Assembly (NCBI GenBank): GCA_023428645.1
Contig: JAEYXD010000207.1
Span: forward strand, 1 to 30,650
Length of the DNA stretch: 30,650 nt
Direction: 5' to 3'
Origin: Pseudomonadota bacterium
GTDB lineage: Bacteria > Pseudomonadota > Gammaproteobacteria > Steroidobacterales > Steroidobacteraceae
Positions 1 to 7,474 of the stretch are shown piece by piece. The notes under the pieces were generated by a model. The model was not told where the DNA came from. It worked only from the letters and a program-made list of their open reading frames with translations, and did no database searches. The translations under genes and the position numbers were made by a program. Every line of letters starts with the position of its first letter. Within the stretch, counting starts at the first letter, position 1.

Positions 1-1098
1 ATCATCGGCGCCGATCTCGATGAGCTGCAAGCGCTCGCCGCGCGCGTGGAGAAGCTGGTGAAGGAGACGCCGGGCACACGCGACGTCGTGAATCCCGTGC
101 GTGTCAGCCGCACGAACATCAAGCTGAATGTCGATTCACAGAAGGCGGCGCTGCTCGGCGTGCCCACGATCGAGTTCGATCGCGCGGTGCGCCTGAGCGT
201 GTCCGGCCTGCCCGCCGGCCGGTTCAAGGACACGTCCGGCGAGCAGTACGACATCGTCGTGCGCACGCCGATGAGCGGGCGGCCCGATCTCGACGCGCTC
301 GATCGAGTGCGGGTAGCGACCCTGGGCGGCGGAGCGCTGCCGGTGAGTCAGCTCGCGAGCATCGAATTCGCGTCCGCCCCGACGGAGATCCATCGCTACA
401 ACCGCGAGCGCGCCGTCATCATCAATGCGCAGGTCCAGAACGGCTTCAACACGGATCGCGTTACACAAGCCGTGCTCGCGCAGCTCGATCGGATGGCATG
501 GCCGCGCGGTTACTCCTACGTCCCGGGCGGCGAGCTGGAAAGCCGCAACGAAAGCTTCGGCGGCCTGGGGGTCGCGAGCATCGTCGCGCTGCTCGGCATC
601 ATCGCGATCCTCGTGCTCGAGTTCGGCAGCTTCAAGAGCACGCTGATCGTGCTCACCGTGGTGCCGTTCGGCATTGCCGGCGGCATCATCATGCTCGCGC
701 TGACGGGCAACACGATCTCGTTCACGGCGATGATCGGCTTCATCGCGCTGATCGGCATCGAGACGAAGAACTCGATCCTGCTCGTCGATTTCACGAATCG
801 TCTGCGCGCGGAAGGCATGCCGCTCGACGAGGCGATCGAACGCGCGGGCGAGATCCGCTTCCTGCCGATCCTGCTCACGAGCGCGACCGCGATCGGCGGC
901 ATGCTGCCGCTGGCACTGCAGAACGTGGGTCTGTACTCGCCGCTTGCGTGGGTGATCATCGGCGGGCTGATCTCCTCGACGCTGGTCGCGCGCGTGGTCA
1001 CGCCGGTGATGTACAAGCTCATCCCGCCCGCCATCGAGTCGGCAGCACCGGTGCCCTCGAAGCCGCTACACTTGCGGCTCGACCAGGAGGCGCCATGA
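1..1098 (+). CDS. RND-family multidrug efflux permease, C-terminal part (partial at 5' end)
   Basis: The frame is open from base 1, so about 365 C-terminal residues of a roughly 1,000-residue pump are present and the start lies outside the window. The visible part begins in the second periplasmic porter/docking region. It then has the C-terminal membrane helices: a segment beginning GVASIVALLGIIAILVLEF, then VVPFGIAGGIIMLAL and a helix with IGIETKNSILLVDF. The last is typical of the AcrB/MdtB-type HAE family, where inner-membrane RND pumps export drugs and lipophilic compounds using the proton gradient with a membrane-fusion protein and an outer-membrane channel. The TKNSILLVDF helix argues for HAE rather than heavy-metal (CusA) export, but the substrate cannot be told. 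The stop overlaps the next gene's start in an ATGA junction. Confidence 0.9.
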   Translation: MIGADLDELQALAARVEKLVKETPGTRDVVNPVRVSRTNIKLNVDSQKAALLGVPTIEFDRAVRLSVSGLPAGRFKDTSGEQYDIVVRTPMSGRPDLDALDRVRVATLGGGALPVSQLASIEFASAPTEIHRYNRERAVIINAQVQNGFNTDRVTQAVLAQLDRMAWPRGYSYVPGGELESRNESFGGLGVASIVALLGIIAILVLEFGSFKSTLIVLTVVPFGIAGGIIMLALTGNTISFTAMIGFIALIGIETKNSILLVDFTNRLRAEGMPLDEAIERAGEIRFLPILLTSATAIGGMLPLALQNVGLYSPLAWVIIGGLISSTLVARVVTPVMYKLIPPAIESAAPVPSKPLHLRLDQEAP

Positions 1099-2240
1099 AG
1101 CTTGAAACTGTTTCGGTGCATGTCGGACGCGAAGTGGATGCCGCAACGGGGGCCGTCGCGCCGCCGATGCATCTGAGCACGACGTTCGAGCGCGATGCCA
1201 ATGGCGAGTATTCGCGCGGGTTCTCCTACACGCGCCCGGACAATCCGTCGCGCCGGGCGCTGGAGCAATGCATTGCCGCGCTCGAAGGCGGCGCCGATGC
1301 AACGGCGTATGCCTCCGGAGCCGCGGCTTCGCTCGCGGTGTTCAGCCTGCTTCGGCCGGGCGATCACGTCATTGCACCGATCGAGGTGTATCACGGCACG
1401 GCCAAGCAGCTGCGCGACATCGTCGGACCGATGGGCGTTCGCTACGATTTCGTCGATATGACGAACCTCGACACCGTGCGCGCGGCGCTCACGGACAAGA
1501 CGCGTCTCGTCTGGGTGGAAACGCCGTCGAACCCGATGCTCAACATCAGCGACATCGCGGCGATCGCCGAGCTCGGTCATGACCGCGGCGCGCTCGTGTG
1601 CGTCGACAACACGTTCGCGACGCCGATCTGGCAGCGGCCCTTCGAGCACGGTGCCGATCTCGTCATGCACTCGAGCACCAAATACTTCGGCGGTCACAGC
1701 GATGTCATGGGCGGCGCGGTCGTGACGCGCGAGCGCGGCGCCGTCACGGAGCAGCTGCGCGACTACCAGGCGACGGCGGGCGGCGTGCCGTCCGGCTTCG
1801 ATTGCTGGCTGTTGCGCCGCAGCCTGACGACACTGTCGTGTCGGATGCGCGCGCAAACGGAGACAGCGGAGAAGCTCGCGCGGTACTTGAGCACCCACAC
1901 CCGCGTCGAGCGCGTGTTGTATCCGGGGCTCGAGCAGCATCCGAATCATGCGATAGCGCGCAAGCAGATGCGCGGCTTCGGCGCGATGCTGTCGTTCTGT
2001 GTCGCAGGCGGGCGCGAGGAAGCGTTCGCGGTCGTGTCGCGGCTGAAGGTGTTTACGCGGGCGACGAGCCTCGGCGGCGTGGAATCGTTGATCGAGCACC
2101 GGGCATCGGTCGAAGGGCCGCATACGGTGACGCCGCAGAATCTGCTCCGTGTGTCCGTGGGCCTCGAGCACGCGGATGATCTGCTCGCCGATCTGGATCG
2201 GGCACTGGCTCCCTCGTCTGCGGATCGCGGGCTCGCCTGA
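1095..2240 (+). CDS. Trans-sulfuration family PLP enzyme (cystathionine gamma-synthase/lyase-like)
   Basis: A 381-residue protein of the Cys/Met-metabolism PLP family, full length for this group. The PLP-binding lysine is K196 in SSTKYFGGHSDVMGG, and the cofactor-ring aspartate is D171 in CVDNTFATP. TRPDNPSR near residue 47 and SLGGVESLIEHRAS near the C-terminus are family signatures. Members catalyse beta- or gamma-elimination/replacement on cystathionine, O-acyl-homoserine or methionine in the cytosol. Sequence alone does not separate MetB, CTH-type lyase or methionine gamma-lyase. The start is set by a perfect AGGAGG at 1085-1090 and by the ATGA overlap with the pump stop, so the two may be translationally coupled although no metabolic link is evident. 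Confidence 0.9.
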   Translation: MKLETVSVHVGREVDAATGAVAPPMHLSTTFERDANGEYSRGFSYTRPDNPSRRALEQCIAALEGGADATAYASGAAASLAVFSLLRPGDHVIAPIEVYHGTAKQLRDIVGPMGVRYDFVDMTNLDTVRAALTDKTRLVWVETPSNPMLNISDIAAIAELGHDRGALVCVDNTFATPIWQRPFEHGADLVMHSSTKYFGGHSDVMGGAVVTRERGAVTEQLRDYQATAGGVPSGFDCWLLRRSLTTLSCRMRAQTETAEKLARYLSTHTRVERVLYPGLEQHPNHAIARKQMRGFGAMLSFCVAGGREEAFAVVSRLKVFTRATSLGGVESLIEHRASVEGPHTVTPQNLLRVSVGLEHADDLLADLDRALAPSSADRGLA

Positions 2241-2275
2241 CGGGTAGCGCGGAAGCGGCCAGGCAATAGCGAAGA

Positions 2276-2294
2276 GCGCGCACACTGTGCGCGC
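2276..2294. other. 19-bp near-perfect palindrome (possible operator or hairpin)
   Basis: GCGCGCACACTGTGCGCGC is a 9-bp dyad around a single central C. It lies 35 bp after the PLP-enzyme stop and upstream of the RNase Z-like gene. There is no following T tract, so it is not a classical terminator. It could be an operator for the downstream gene or a hairpin at the end of the upstream transcript. Confidence 0.5.
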
Positions 2295-2366
2295 CGCCTC
2301 ACTCCAATCCTCTTCCGGAAAGTGCCGCTGCGGAAACCCGTCCGCCGCGCGATGCGTATCCAACGT

Positions 2367-3422
2367 ATGCGCCCGATCTTTCATGCCGAGCTCGTCAATC
2401 CGCCGTTCGGCGATCCGGGTCTCTACATCGATCTCAAATTCGAGAATCGCGCACTCCTATTCGACATCGGCGACATCACGCGCCTGCCGACTCGCAAGCT
2501 CCTGCGCGTGACCGATGTGTTCGTATCGCACACGCACATGGATCACTTCGCCGGTTTCGATCACCTGTTGCGCGTTTGTCTCGGCCGCGACGCCGGCGTC
2601 AGCGTCTACGGGCCGTCGAACTTTCTCGATCAGATCGAGCACAAGCTGCACGCGTACACCTGGGACCTCGTCGACGGCTACGCCTGCGAGTTCACCGTGC
2701 TCGCGCATGAATGGTGTGCCGATGGAGGTCTGCGCCGCGCCCGGTTCAGCACGCGCCGCGGCTTCCAACGCGAGGATCTGCCGGACGCCACGGCCTGCGA
2801 CGGCGTGCTGCTGCGCGCGCCGCACTTTCAGGTGCGTACGCATGCCTTCGATCACCACGGCCTGCCCTCGCTCGGCTTCGCATTCGAGGAACACACCCAT
2901 ATCAACGTCTGGAGGAATCGTCTCGATGAGCTCGGCCTGCCGACCGGGTCGTGGCTCACCGAGCTGAAGCGCAAGGTACGCGAGGGCGCCGACGAGGACA
3001 CGCCGATCCGAGTGCATTGGCGCACACGGGAAGGCTCGCGCGATGAGACCTTCGCGCTCGGCGAGCTGACGAGCAAGGTATTGGAATTCGTGCCAGGGCA
3101 GCGCGTGTGCTACGTGACCGATGTCGCCGGCCACGAGGTGAATTCACGTGCGCTCATCGAGTTCTTGCGTGATGCGGATCTTGCGTTCATCGAAGCCGTC
3201 TTCATGGCGGCCGACGCGGCGCATGCGGCGAACAAGGCACATCTCATGACGGTGCAGTCGGGAGCGATCGCGCGGGTCGCGGGCGTGAAGGTGGCGGTGC
3301 CGTTTCATTTCTCGACGCGGTATTTCGGGCGCGAGCGAGAGCTACGCGATGAGTTCGAGGGCGCCTTCCGCCCCCTCCCCTGCGCAGCGGGCGAGGGCTG
3401 GGGAGGGGGAGCGCGCGGTTAG
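2367..3422 (+). CDS. RNase Z-like metallo-beta-lactamase-fold hydrolase
   Basis: About 351 residues with the metal-binding HTHMDH motif (H55, H57, D59, H60) after FDIGD and before FAGFDHLL, as in RNase Z/ElaC-type metallo-beta-lactamase enzymes. The later metal ligands fit TDVAGHE and the FHFSTRY segment near the end. Relatives process tRNA 3' ends or hydrolyse other phosphodiesters; the substrate here is unproven. The start is uncertain: ATG at 2367 (MRPIFHAEL, resembling usual family N-termini), ATG at 2352, or GTG at 2322. The last 15-20 residues (from about FRPLPCAAGEGWGGG) are translated from a REP-like palindrome, so the natural C-terminus was probably extended by insertion of that element. 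Confidence 0.82.
   Translation: MRPIFHAELVNPPFGDPGLYIDLKFENRALLFDIGDITRLPTRKLLRVTDVFVSHTHMDHFAGFDHLLRVCLGRDAGVSVYGPSNFLDQIEHKLHAYTWDLVDGYACEFTVLAHEWCADGGLRRARFSTRRGFQREDLPDATACDGVLLRAPHFQVRTHAFDHHGLPSLGFAFEEHTHINVWRNRLDELGLPTGSWLTELKRKVREGADEDTPIRVHWRTREGSRDETFALGELTSKVLEFVPGQRVCYVTDVAGHEVNSRALIEFLRDADLAFIEAVFMAADAAHAANKAHLMTVQSGAIARVAGVKVAVPFHFSTRYFGRERELRDEFEGAFRPLPCAAGEGWGGGARG
3369..3410 (-). repeat. REP-like palindrome, copy 1 (inside 3' end of RNase Z-like gene)
   Basis: The complement reads C-rich flank, arm CCCTCGCCCGC, then TGCGCAG and a G-rich arm. This is the same architecture as the copies at 3446-3485, 7249-7277 and 26339-26380. It overlaps the coding end of the RNase Z-like gene. 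Together with copy 2, in opposite orientation about 35 bp away, it forms an inverted pair between two convergent genes, where it may act in transcript ending or mRNA 3' protection. Confidence 0.75.
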
Positions 3423-3445
3423 GTTGGAGACATCCAGCTTGAAAG

Positions 3446-3485
3446 ACCCCCATCCCAACCTTCCCCCGCTACGCGGGGGAAGGGG
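3446..3485 (+). repeat. REP-like palindrome, copy 2
   Basis: A C-rich flank (CCCCCATCCCAACC) is followed by the hairpin TTCCCCCGC-TAC-GCGGGGGAA and further G residues. It is in the opposite orientation to copy 1 and sits between the convergent RNase Z-like and receiver genes. The rest of the gap to 3595 holds the hairpin at 3528-3547 and no gene. Confidence 0.75.
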
Positions 3486-3527
3486 TAAGAGGCTATAGCT
3501 GCAACAGTCGCTTGCCCCCAGAGAGGT

Positions 3528-3547
3528 CGCATCGCGACGGCGATGCG
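3528..3547. other. Perfect 8-bp hairpin downstream of the receiver gene
   Basis: CGCATCGC-GACG-GCGATGCG forms an 8-bp stem with a 4-base loop, about 50 bp past the minus-strand receiver-gene stop. No T run follows on either strand, so it could be a weak or Rho-assisted transcript end, or no functional element. Confidence 0.35.
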
Positions 3548-3595
3548 CTTCGAGCAGCGCTATCGGAGCGTGTGGTTGCGCTCGCGAACGACCGC

Positions 3596-3955
3596 TCAGA
3601 TCGCCAGCAGCTTCGCGACGAGTTGCACGACGTAGGCGGCGCGGAACGGTTTGCGCATGAACACCGTGTACTGCGTACAGGCGTCGCGCACGCTCGCTTC
3701 ATCGAGCGAGCTCATCATGATGACGGGCGTGCGCGCGAACATCGGGTCCTCGCGCATGGCCGCGAGCATCTTCGTGCCGTTCATGATCGGCATCATGAAA
3801 TCGAGCACGACGAGATCGGGCCTGACCTCCGCAAGCCGCACGAGCCCTTGCTTGCCATTGATCGCCGTGACGACTCGGTAGCCTTCGTCTTCGAGAATGG
3901 ATTGAAGCACTTCGGCCACGCCGAACTCGTCGTCGACGATCAGGACTGTCTGCAT
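3596..3955 (-). CDS. Stand-alone response-regulator receiver protein
   Basis: 119 residues that form only a CheY-like REC domain. The acidic pair is D8-D9, the phospho-acceptor is D52 in LVVLDFMMP, the switch serine is around S82-S83 and the conserved lysine is K102 in FMRKPF. There is no output domain, so it must signal by protein contact, like CheY or Spo0F. It starts 3 bases after the KaiC-like stop in the same transcript as a soluble histidine kinase. The most direct inference is a kinase-receiver pair working with the KaiC-like ATPase. Confidence 0.92.
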   Translation of the reverse strand: MQTVLIVDDEFGVAEVLQSILEDEGYRVVTAINGKQGLVRLAEVRPDLVVLDFMMPIMNGTKMLAAMREDPMFARTPVIMMSSLDEASVRDACTQYTVFMRKPFRAAYVVQLVAKLLAI

Positions 3956-3958
3956 GAC

Positions 3959-5476
3959 TCAGCCCTGGCGCCGCGTCTGCTTCGGCTTGCGAGAGACGCT
4001 CGCCCGCTTCCTGCTCGTAGAAGCGCGCGAGCGCACCCCAGTGCCGGACAACAGCCGCTCCGCGTTGACGAAGCTGTCGGCAAGCTCGAGGCCACGCTCC
4101 GAAATGCGGAACTCGCGTAGCGTCGCGTCGAAGGCACCGCCGCGCGCCTTCAAGATCGACAGCACTCGATACAGCTGCGCCTCGAACTCGGCGAATCGCA
4201 GCAGAATCATGTTCTCGGTGATCGCGGAAATGCCCGCGATCGGGATCTGTACCTCGGGGCCCACGAGATTCTGTGTCTCGATCGCGCACAGCGTCGTGAC
4301 ACCGAGGCTGCGCAGCTCGTTCGAGACCGCCGCGAAGAATGCCGGGATGCGCTCCGGCGTTTCGGCGGATGCGGTGAATCCACCCCAGCCGTCGATGAAC
4401 AGGCGTTTGATCTTGCGTGCACGCACCGTGTCGATGATCTCGTTGCCGATGCTGTCGAGAATGCGCTCCACGGGCGGCCGCCATACGACGTGCAGATGCC
4501 CAGCGTCGATCTTGCGATCGAGGCGAAGACCGAGCGTGGCCGCGTTCGCGATCAATTGACGGGGAGACTCGTAGAAGCCGAAATGCAATCCCGGCTCGGC
4601 TGCGCTCGATTCACTCAGGAAGTAACTGCCGAGTGTCGTCTTGCCGGCGCCGGAAGCACCAAGCACGACGCCGACCGTTCCGGCCAGCAGCCCGCCGTTG
4701 AACATTTTGTCGAGCTGCGGGACGCCCGTCTTCAGGCGCTCCTGCGACGCGATCGCGTCGTTGCGCAGGAAGCGCGCTTCGGGCCGCGGATGCACCAGCA
4801 ACCCATCGTCGGTGATGCGAAACGGATGCCGGCCGCGCAGCGCGGCCGAGCCGCGAAATTTACGCACTTCCAGCTCACGCTGCCTGCGCTTGCCGTAAGC
4901 CACGTCCTCCAACGTGATGAGCCCGTCGACCATGGTGTGCTCTGGGTGATACTCGCCTCGACGCCCATTCGTGAGCAGCAGCGTGCAGCAGTCGGCCGCC
5001 GCACTGTGCGCTTGTAGCTCGTGAATGAACTTACGGAACTCACGATCGGAAGTGCTGGTTTCCTCGACCGCGATCAACCCGTCGAGAACGAGGACTGTCG
5101 CTTCGTGTGCGCGCATTTCCCTACGCAACAATTCCATGAGTCCTTTGAGTCCGTTCTCTTCGAGCACGCGAAATGCGCTCACGTAATAGATGTGCTTCGG
5201 AAGCATCGCCGCATCGAAGAAGCTCATCTGCTCGAGATGCTGGAGCATGCGCGCATGGCTTTCCGCCAGCAGCGTGACGAACAGGGTTCGGCCGCCGCCG
5301 CGCGCATGATGGAAGCAGATCTGATTCGCGAGAATCGTCTTGCCCGCGCCCGGCGTGCCGCGAATGATGTACACGGCGCCTTTGTAAAAGCCGCCGTTCA
5401 GGACTTCATCGAGGCCCGGTACTCCAGTCGCTATCCTTGCCAACCGATGGTCTTCCGATGGCGTTGCAGTGATCAT
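3959..5476 (-). CDS. KaiC-like double RecA-domain ATPase (RAD55/KaiC family)
   Basis: 505 residues with two KaiC domains. Domain 1 has Walker A GTPGAGKT (40-47) and Walker B LVLDG (129-133). Domain 2 has Walker A GASGAGKT (273-280) and Walker B LFIDG (359-363). The end of domain 2 (IPIAGISAITENMILLR, then KARGGAFDATLREFRISERGLEL) aligns from memory with the CII phosphorylation loop of cyanobacterial KaiC. There S417 matches Ser431, but A418 replaces Thr432 and P412 falls at Thr426. E303 matches KaiC Glu319, while Glu318 is Tyr302. The tail after 480 is basic. KaiC hexamers act as slow ATPases/autokinases. With no KaiA or KaiB here and a kinase and receiver on either side, this is more likely a signalling ATPase than a full clock. 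ATG 5476 is chosen; GTG 5479 is also possible, both after an AGGAG that overlaps the kinase stop. Confidence 0.9.
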   Translation of the reverse strand: MITATPSEDHRLARIATGVPGLDEVLNGGFYKGAVYIIRGTPGAGKTILANQICFHHARGGGRTLFVTLLAESHARMLQHLEQMSFFDAAMLPKHIYYVSAFRVLEENGLKGLMELLRREMRAHEATVLVLDGLIAVEETSTSDREFRKFIHELQAHSAAADCCTLLLTNGRRGEYHPEHTMVDGLITLEDVAYGKRRQRELEVRKFRGSAALRGRHPFRITDDGLLVHPRPEARFLRNDAIASQERLKTGVPQLDKMFNGGLLAGTVGVVLGASGAGKTTLGSYFLSESSAAEPGLHFGFYESPRQLIANAATLGLRLDRKIDAGHLHVVWRPPVERILDSIGNEIIDTVRARKIKRLFIDGWGGFTASAETPERIPAFFAAVSNELRSLGVTTLCAIETQNLVGPEVQIPIAGISAITENMILLRFAEFEAQLYRVLSILKARGGAFDATLREFRISERGLELADSFVNAERLLSGTGVRSRASTSRKRASVSRKPKQTRRQG

Positions 5477-5493
5477 CACTTGAATACTTGCTC

Positions 5494-6297
5494 CTACTGT
5501 GCCGTCTCGATCGCCGTGCGCCGCGGCAACCGAACGAAGAACTTGGAGCCGCGCCCCAGTTCGCTCGTCACTTCCAGCGCGCCGCCGTGCGCCTGCACCA
5601 ACTTGTGGGCGAGCCACAGGCCGATGCCGAAGCCTCCCCGCGTCGTATTGCCGACCGCCCGCTCGAATCGTTCGAAAATGCGCGACCGATCACTGATCGC
5701 GATGCCGATGCCCTGATCGATGACGCCGATCACGACCTGATCCGCATCTTCCCGCACCTCGACGCGAATCGGCTTGCCGTCCCCGTACCGCACGGCGTTC
5801 GAAATCAAATTATCCAACACTTGCTCGAGCGCCAGCCGATCCCAGCTGCCGACGACCGCGCCGCCCGCGCACAGGTCGAGGTCGGAACCGGCATGCGCCG
5901 CCAGCTGGCCGTAGTTGCGGACGCAATCGCGAACGAGCTCGACCAGATCGAACGAGGTCGGATGCAACCGCAGGCTGCCCGAGGTCACGCGGGTGGTCTC
6001 GAGCAGGGTCGTGGCACGACGCACATAGTGATCGACGGCCAGCTGCAGAGTGTCGAGATTCTTCATGAGCGTCTCCGACACGCCTTCGCGACGCGCGCGC
6101 GCGTGCGCCAATTGCACCTGCGCGACGATCGGCGTCACCGGATTGCGCAACTCATGGGCCGCGACCGCGATGAACTCATCGCGCGCCGCGATCGCCGCGC
6201 GCAGCTCCTCGATCAAGCGGTCCTTGTCCGAGTCCGAGTCATCGTTCATGTGTGTTTTCGGACCCTCGACTTCCCGCCGAGCAGGTAGGGCCGTCAT
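5494..6297 (-). CDS. Soluble sensor histidine kinase (HisKA-HATPase_c)
   Basis: About 267 residues with no membrane segment and no recognisable sensor domain. The H box is AAHELRNPVTP, with H48 as the likely phosphorylated residue. The ATP-binding domain has an N box (DNLISNAVRYGDG), G1 (DQGIGI), F box (IFERFERA) and G2 (GGFGIGLWLAHKL), all intact. The signal probably comes from a partner protein, perhaps the adjacent KaiC-like ATPase, as SasA does with KaiC; that analogy is inference and no KaiB-like sensor domain is present. ATG 6297 makes an ATGA overlap with the rhodanese stop; ATG 6249 (MNDDSDSD) is an alternative. The TAG stop lies within the Shine-Dalgarno of the KaiC-like gene. Confidence 0.88.
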   Translation of the reverse strand: MTALPARREVEGPKTHMNDDSDSDKDRLIEELRAAIAARDEFIAVAAHELRNPVTPIVAQVQLAHARARREGVSETLMKNLDTLQLAVDHYVRRATTLLETTRVTSGSLRLHPTSFDLVELVRDCVRNYGQLAAHAGSDLDLCAGGAVVGSWDRLALEQVLDNLISNAVRYGDGKPIRVEVREDADQVVIGVIDQGIGIAISDRSRIFERFERAVGNTTRGGFGIGLWLAHKLVQAHGGALEVTSELGRGSKFFVRLPRRTAIETAQ

Positions 6298-6677
6298 TTC
6301 TCGATCGGGCGTTGATCCTGTTCCCACTTGATCATGTCGCCGTCGAGGTGGCGCAGGCGGGTGAAGCCCTGTGTCGAGAGCGTGGTCAGCGCCGTTTCCG
6401 CGCGGCGGCCGCTACGGCAATACACGACGACTTCTTTGTCTTTCGCGCCAGCCAGCTCGGCGAGCCGGTTCGGCAGTTGATCGACCGGAATGTTTTTCGC
6501 ACCAGGAACGTGACCGGCCGCGAACTCTTCGGGCGTGCGCACGTCCAGGACGACCACGTCCTGGTCCTTCTTTTCGATGCGCTCCACGAGCTGCTCTGGC
6601 GCGATGCGCGGCACTTCGGCGAGAGCCGCACCAATGATGAGTGTGGCGAGCGCGAGCACCTGTGTAAGAGTTTTCAC
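6294..6677 (-). CDS. Exported single-domain rhodanese (PspE-like)
   Basis: 127 residues with a signal peptide (KTLTQVLALATLIIGAALA, cleavage near residue 20) and one rhodanese domain. The catalytic cysteine is C87 in YCRSGRRAE, an active-site loop of six residues as in small sulfurtransferases, with VLDVRTPEEFAAGHVPGAKNIP upstream. It probably carries persulfide sulfur in the periplasm. A GTG start is inferred. It overlaps the GNAT stop by one base and the kinase start by four, so it sits in the middle of the block. Its link to KaiC signalling is unexplained. Confidence 0.88.
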   Translation of the reverse strand: MKTLTQVLALATLIIGAALAEVPRIAPEQLVERIEKKDQDVVVLDVRTPEEFAAGHVPGAKNIPVDQLPNRLAELAGAKDKEVVVYCRSGRRAETALTTLSTQGFTRLRHLDGDMIKWEQDQRPIEK

Positions 6678-7228
6678 TACGTTCTCCGTTCGGCGTGTTC
6701 GTTATTGGACAGGAGTGGGTCTCTGCCGAGACGTTCGAGAGCATCGCCCGTCACGCGATAGATCGTCCACTCATTCATGGGGACCGCGCCGAGTGCCTTG
6801 TAGAAATCGATCGCGCGCTGATTCCAATCGAGCACGGACCACTCGAACCGCCCGCAGTTGCGCTCGAGTGCAAGCTTCGCGAGATGTTTCAGCAACGCGG
6901 CACCGCAACCCGCGCCGCGAAAGCGCGGGCGCACGAACAAATCCTCGAGATACAGGCCGCGCTTGCCCAGGAAGGTCGAGAAGTTGTGAAAGAACAGCGC
7001 GAATCCGGCGACCTCGGCTCCGATGCGCGCGATGACGACCTCGGCACCCGGCTTCGGTCCGAACAGAGCCTCGTGCAGCTGCTCGTCCGTCGCTTGGGCC
7101 TCGTGGAGCAAGCGTTCGAATTCGGCGAGTTCGCCGATGAGGGCGCGGATCGTCGGCACGTCGGCAGGTGTGGCAGGGTCGATGCGGATGTCGACGGGGG
7201 TCGCGGGATCGATGCGCATGTCGGTCAT
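6677..7228 (-). CDS. GNAT family N-acetyltransferase (diamine acetyltransferase-like)
   Basis: 183 residues with a GNAT fold. LYLEDLFVRPRFRGAGCGAALLKHLAKLA contains the acetyl-CoA-binding R-x-x-G-x-G-type loop. FEWSVLDWNQRAIDFYKALGA is the typical C-terminal strand-helix seen in spermidine/diamine acetyltransferase relatives. The acceptor substrate is unknown. The N-terminus holds a tandem 10-residue duplication (RIDPATPVDI, RIDPATPADV) from a 30-bp DNA repeat, so the true start may be ATG 7228 or the internal ATG at 7219. It is first in the minus-strand block that runs into the KaiC module. Confidence 0.85.
   Translation of the reverse strand: MTDMRIDPATPVDIRIDPATPADVPTIRALIGELAEFERLLHEAQATDEQLHEALFGPKPGAEVVIARIGAEVAGFALFFHNFSTFLGKRGLYLEDLFVRPRFRGAGCGAALLKHLAKLALERNCGRFEWSVLDWNQRAIDFYKALGAVPMNEWTIYRVTGDALERLGRDPLLSNNEHAERRT
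7170..7225. repeat. Imperfect 30-bp direct duplication within the GNAT 5' end
   Basis: Two copies of about 26 bases (7170-7195 and 7200-7225), exactly 30 bases out of phase, each with the core GATGCG(G/C)ATGTCG. The duplication is in frame and repeats ten codons at the protein N-terminus. Confidence 0.7.
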
Positions 7229-7248
7229 AGTGTGTCTGCCGCGTTCTT

Positions 7249-7277
7249 CTCTCCCACAGGGAGAGGGTTGGGGTGAG
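7249..7277 (-). repeat. REP-like palindrome, copy 3
   Basis: CTCTCCC-ACA-GGGAGAG is a 7-bp stem with a 3-base loop, followed by GGTTGGGGTGAG. This is the classic form of the proteobacterial CCCTCACCCC/GAGAGGG palindrome. It lies in the 246-bp gap between the divergent GNAT and LysR genes, about 20 bp upstream of the GNAT start. Confidence 0.8.
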
Positions 7278-7391
7278 TGGCACGCGAGCTTGCGCTTCCT
7301 GGTCCTGCAAATCGAATCAGCGCTGGCTCCGCTCGCGTTCTATCGCGCACGGATAGCAGCGGTCGTCGGAAGCGGGCCCGCGCACCCGGAC

Positions 7392-7421
7392 TTGCCTTGC
7401 ATCGTTAACGCATTCGATATA
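7392..7421 (+). promoter_or_regulatory. Candidate LysR promoter with an ATCG-N10-CGAT dyad
   Basis: TTGCCT (7392-7397) and GATATA (7416-7421), 18 bases apart, resemble a weak -35/-10 pair. ATCG and CGAT (7401-7404, 7415-7418) form a small inverted repeat of the kind LysR proteins bind for autoregulation. This is pattern matching only. Confidence 0.25.
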
Positions 7422-7474
7422 CGTTCCGCGAGGACTCTAGCGTTGTCGGTAGGTCGATAAAACAAATCTGAACG

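Noticed and set aside
516..2384. Long open frame on the minus strand opposite the RND and PLP-enzyme genes
   Set aside because: The plus-strand genes show intact catalytic motifs; the opposite frame is Arg/His-rich with no domain, as expected of antisense frames in high-GC DNA.
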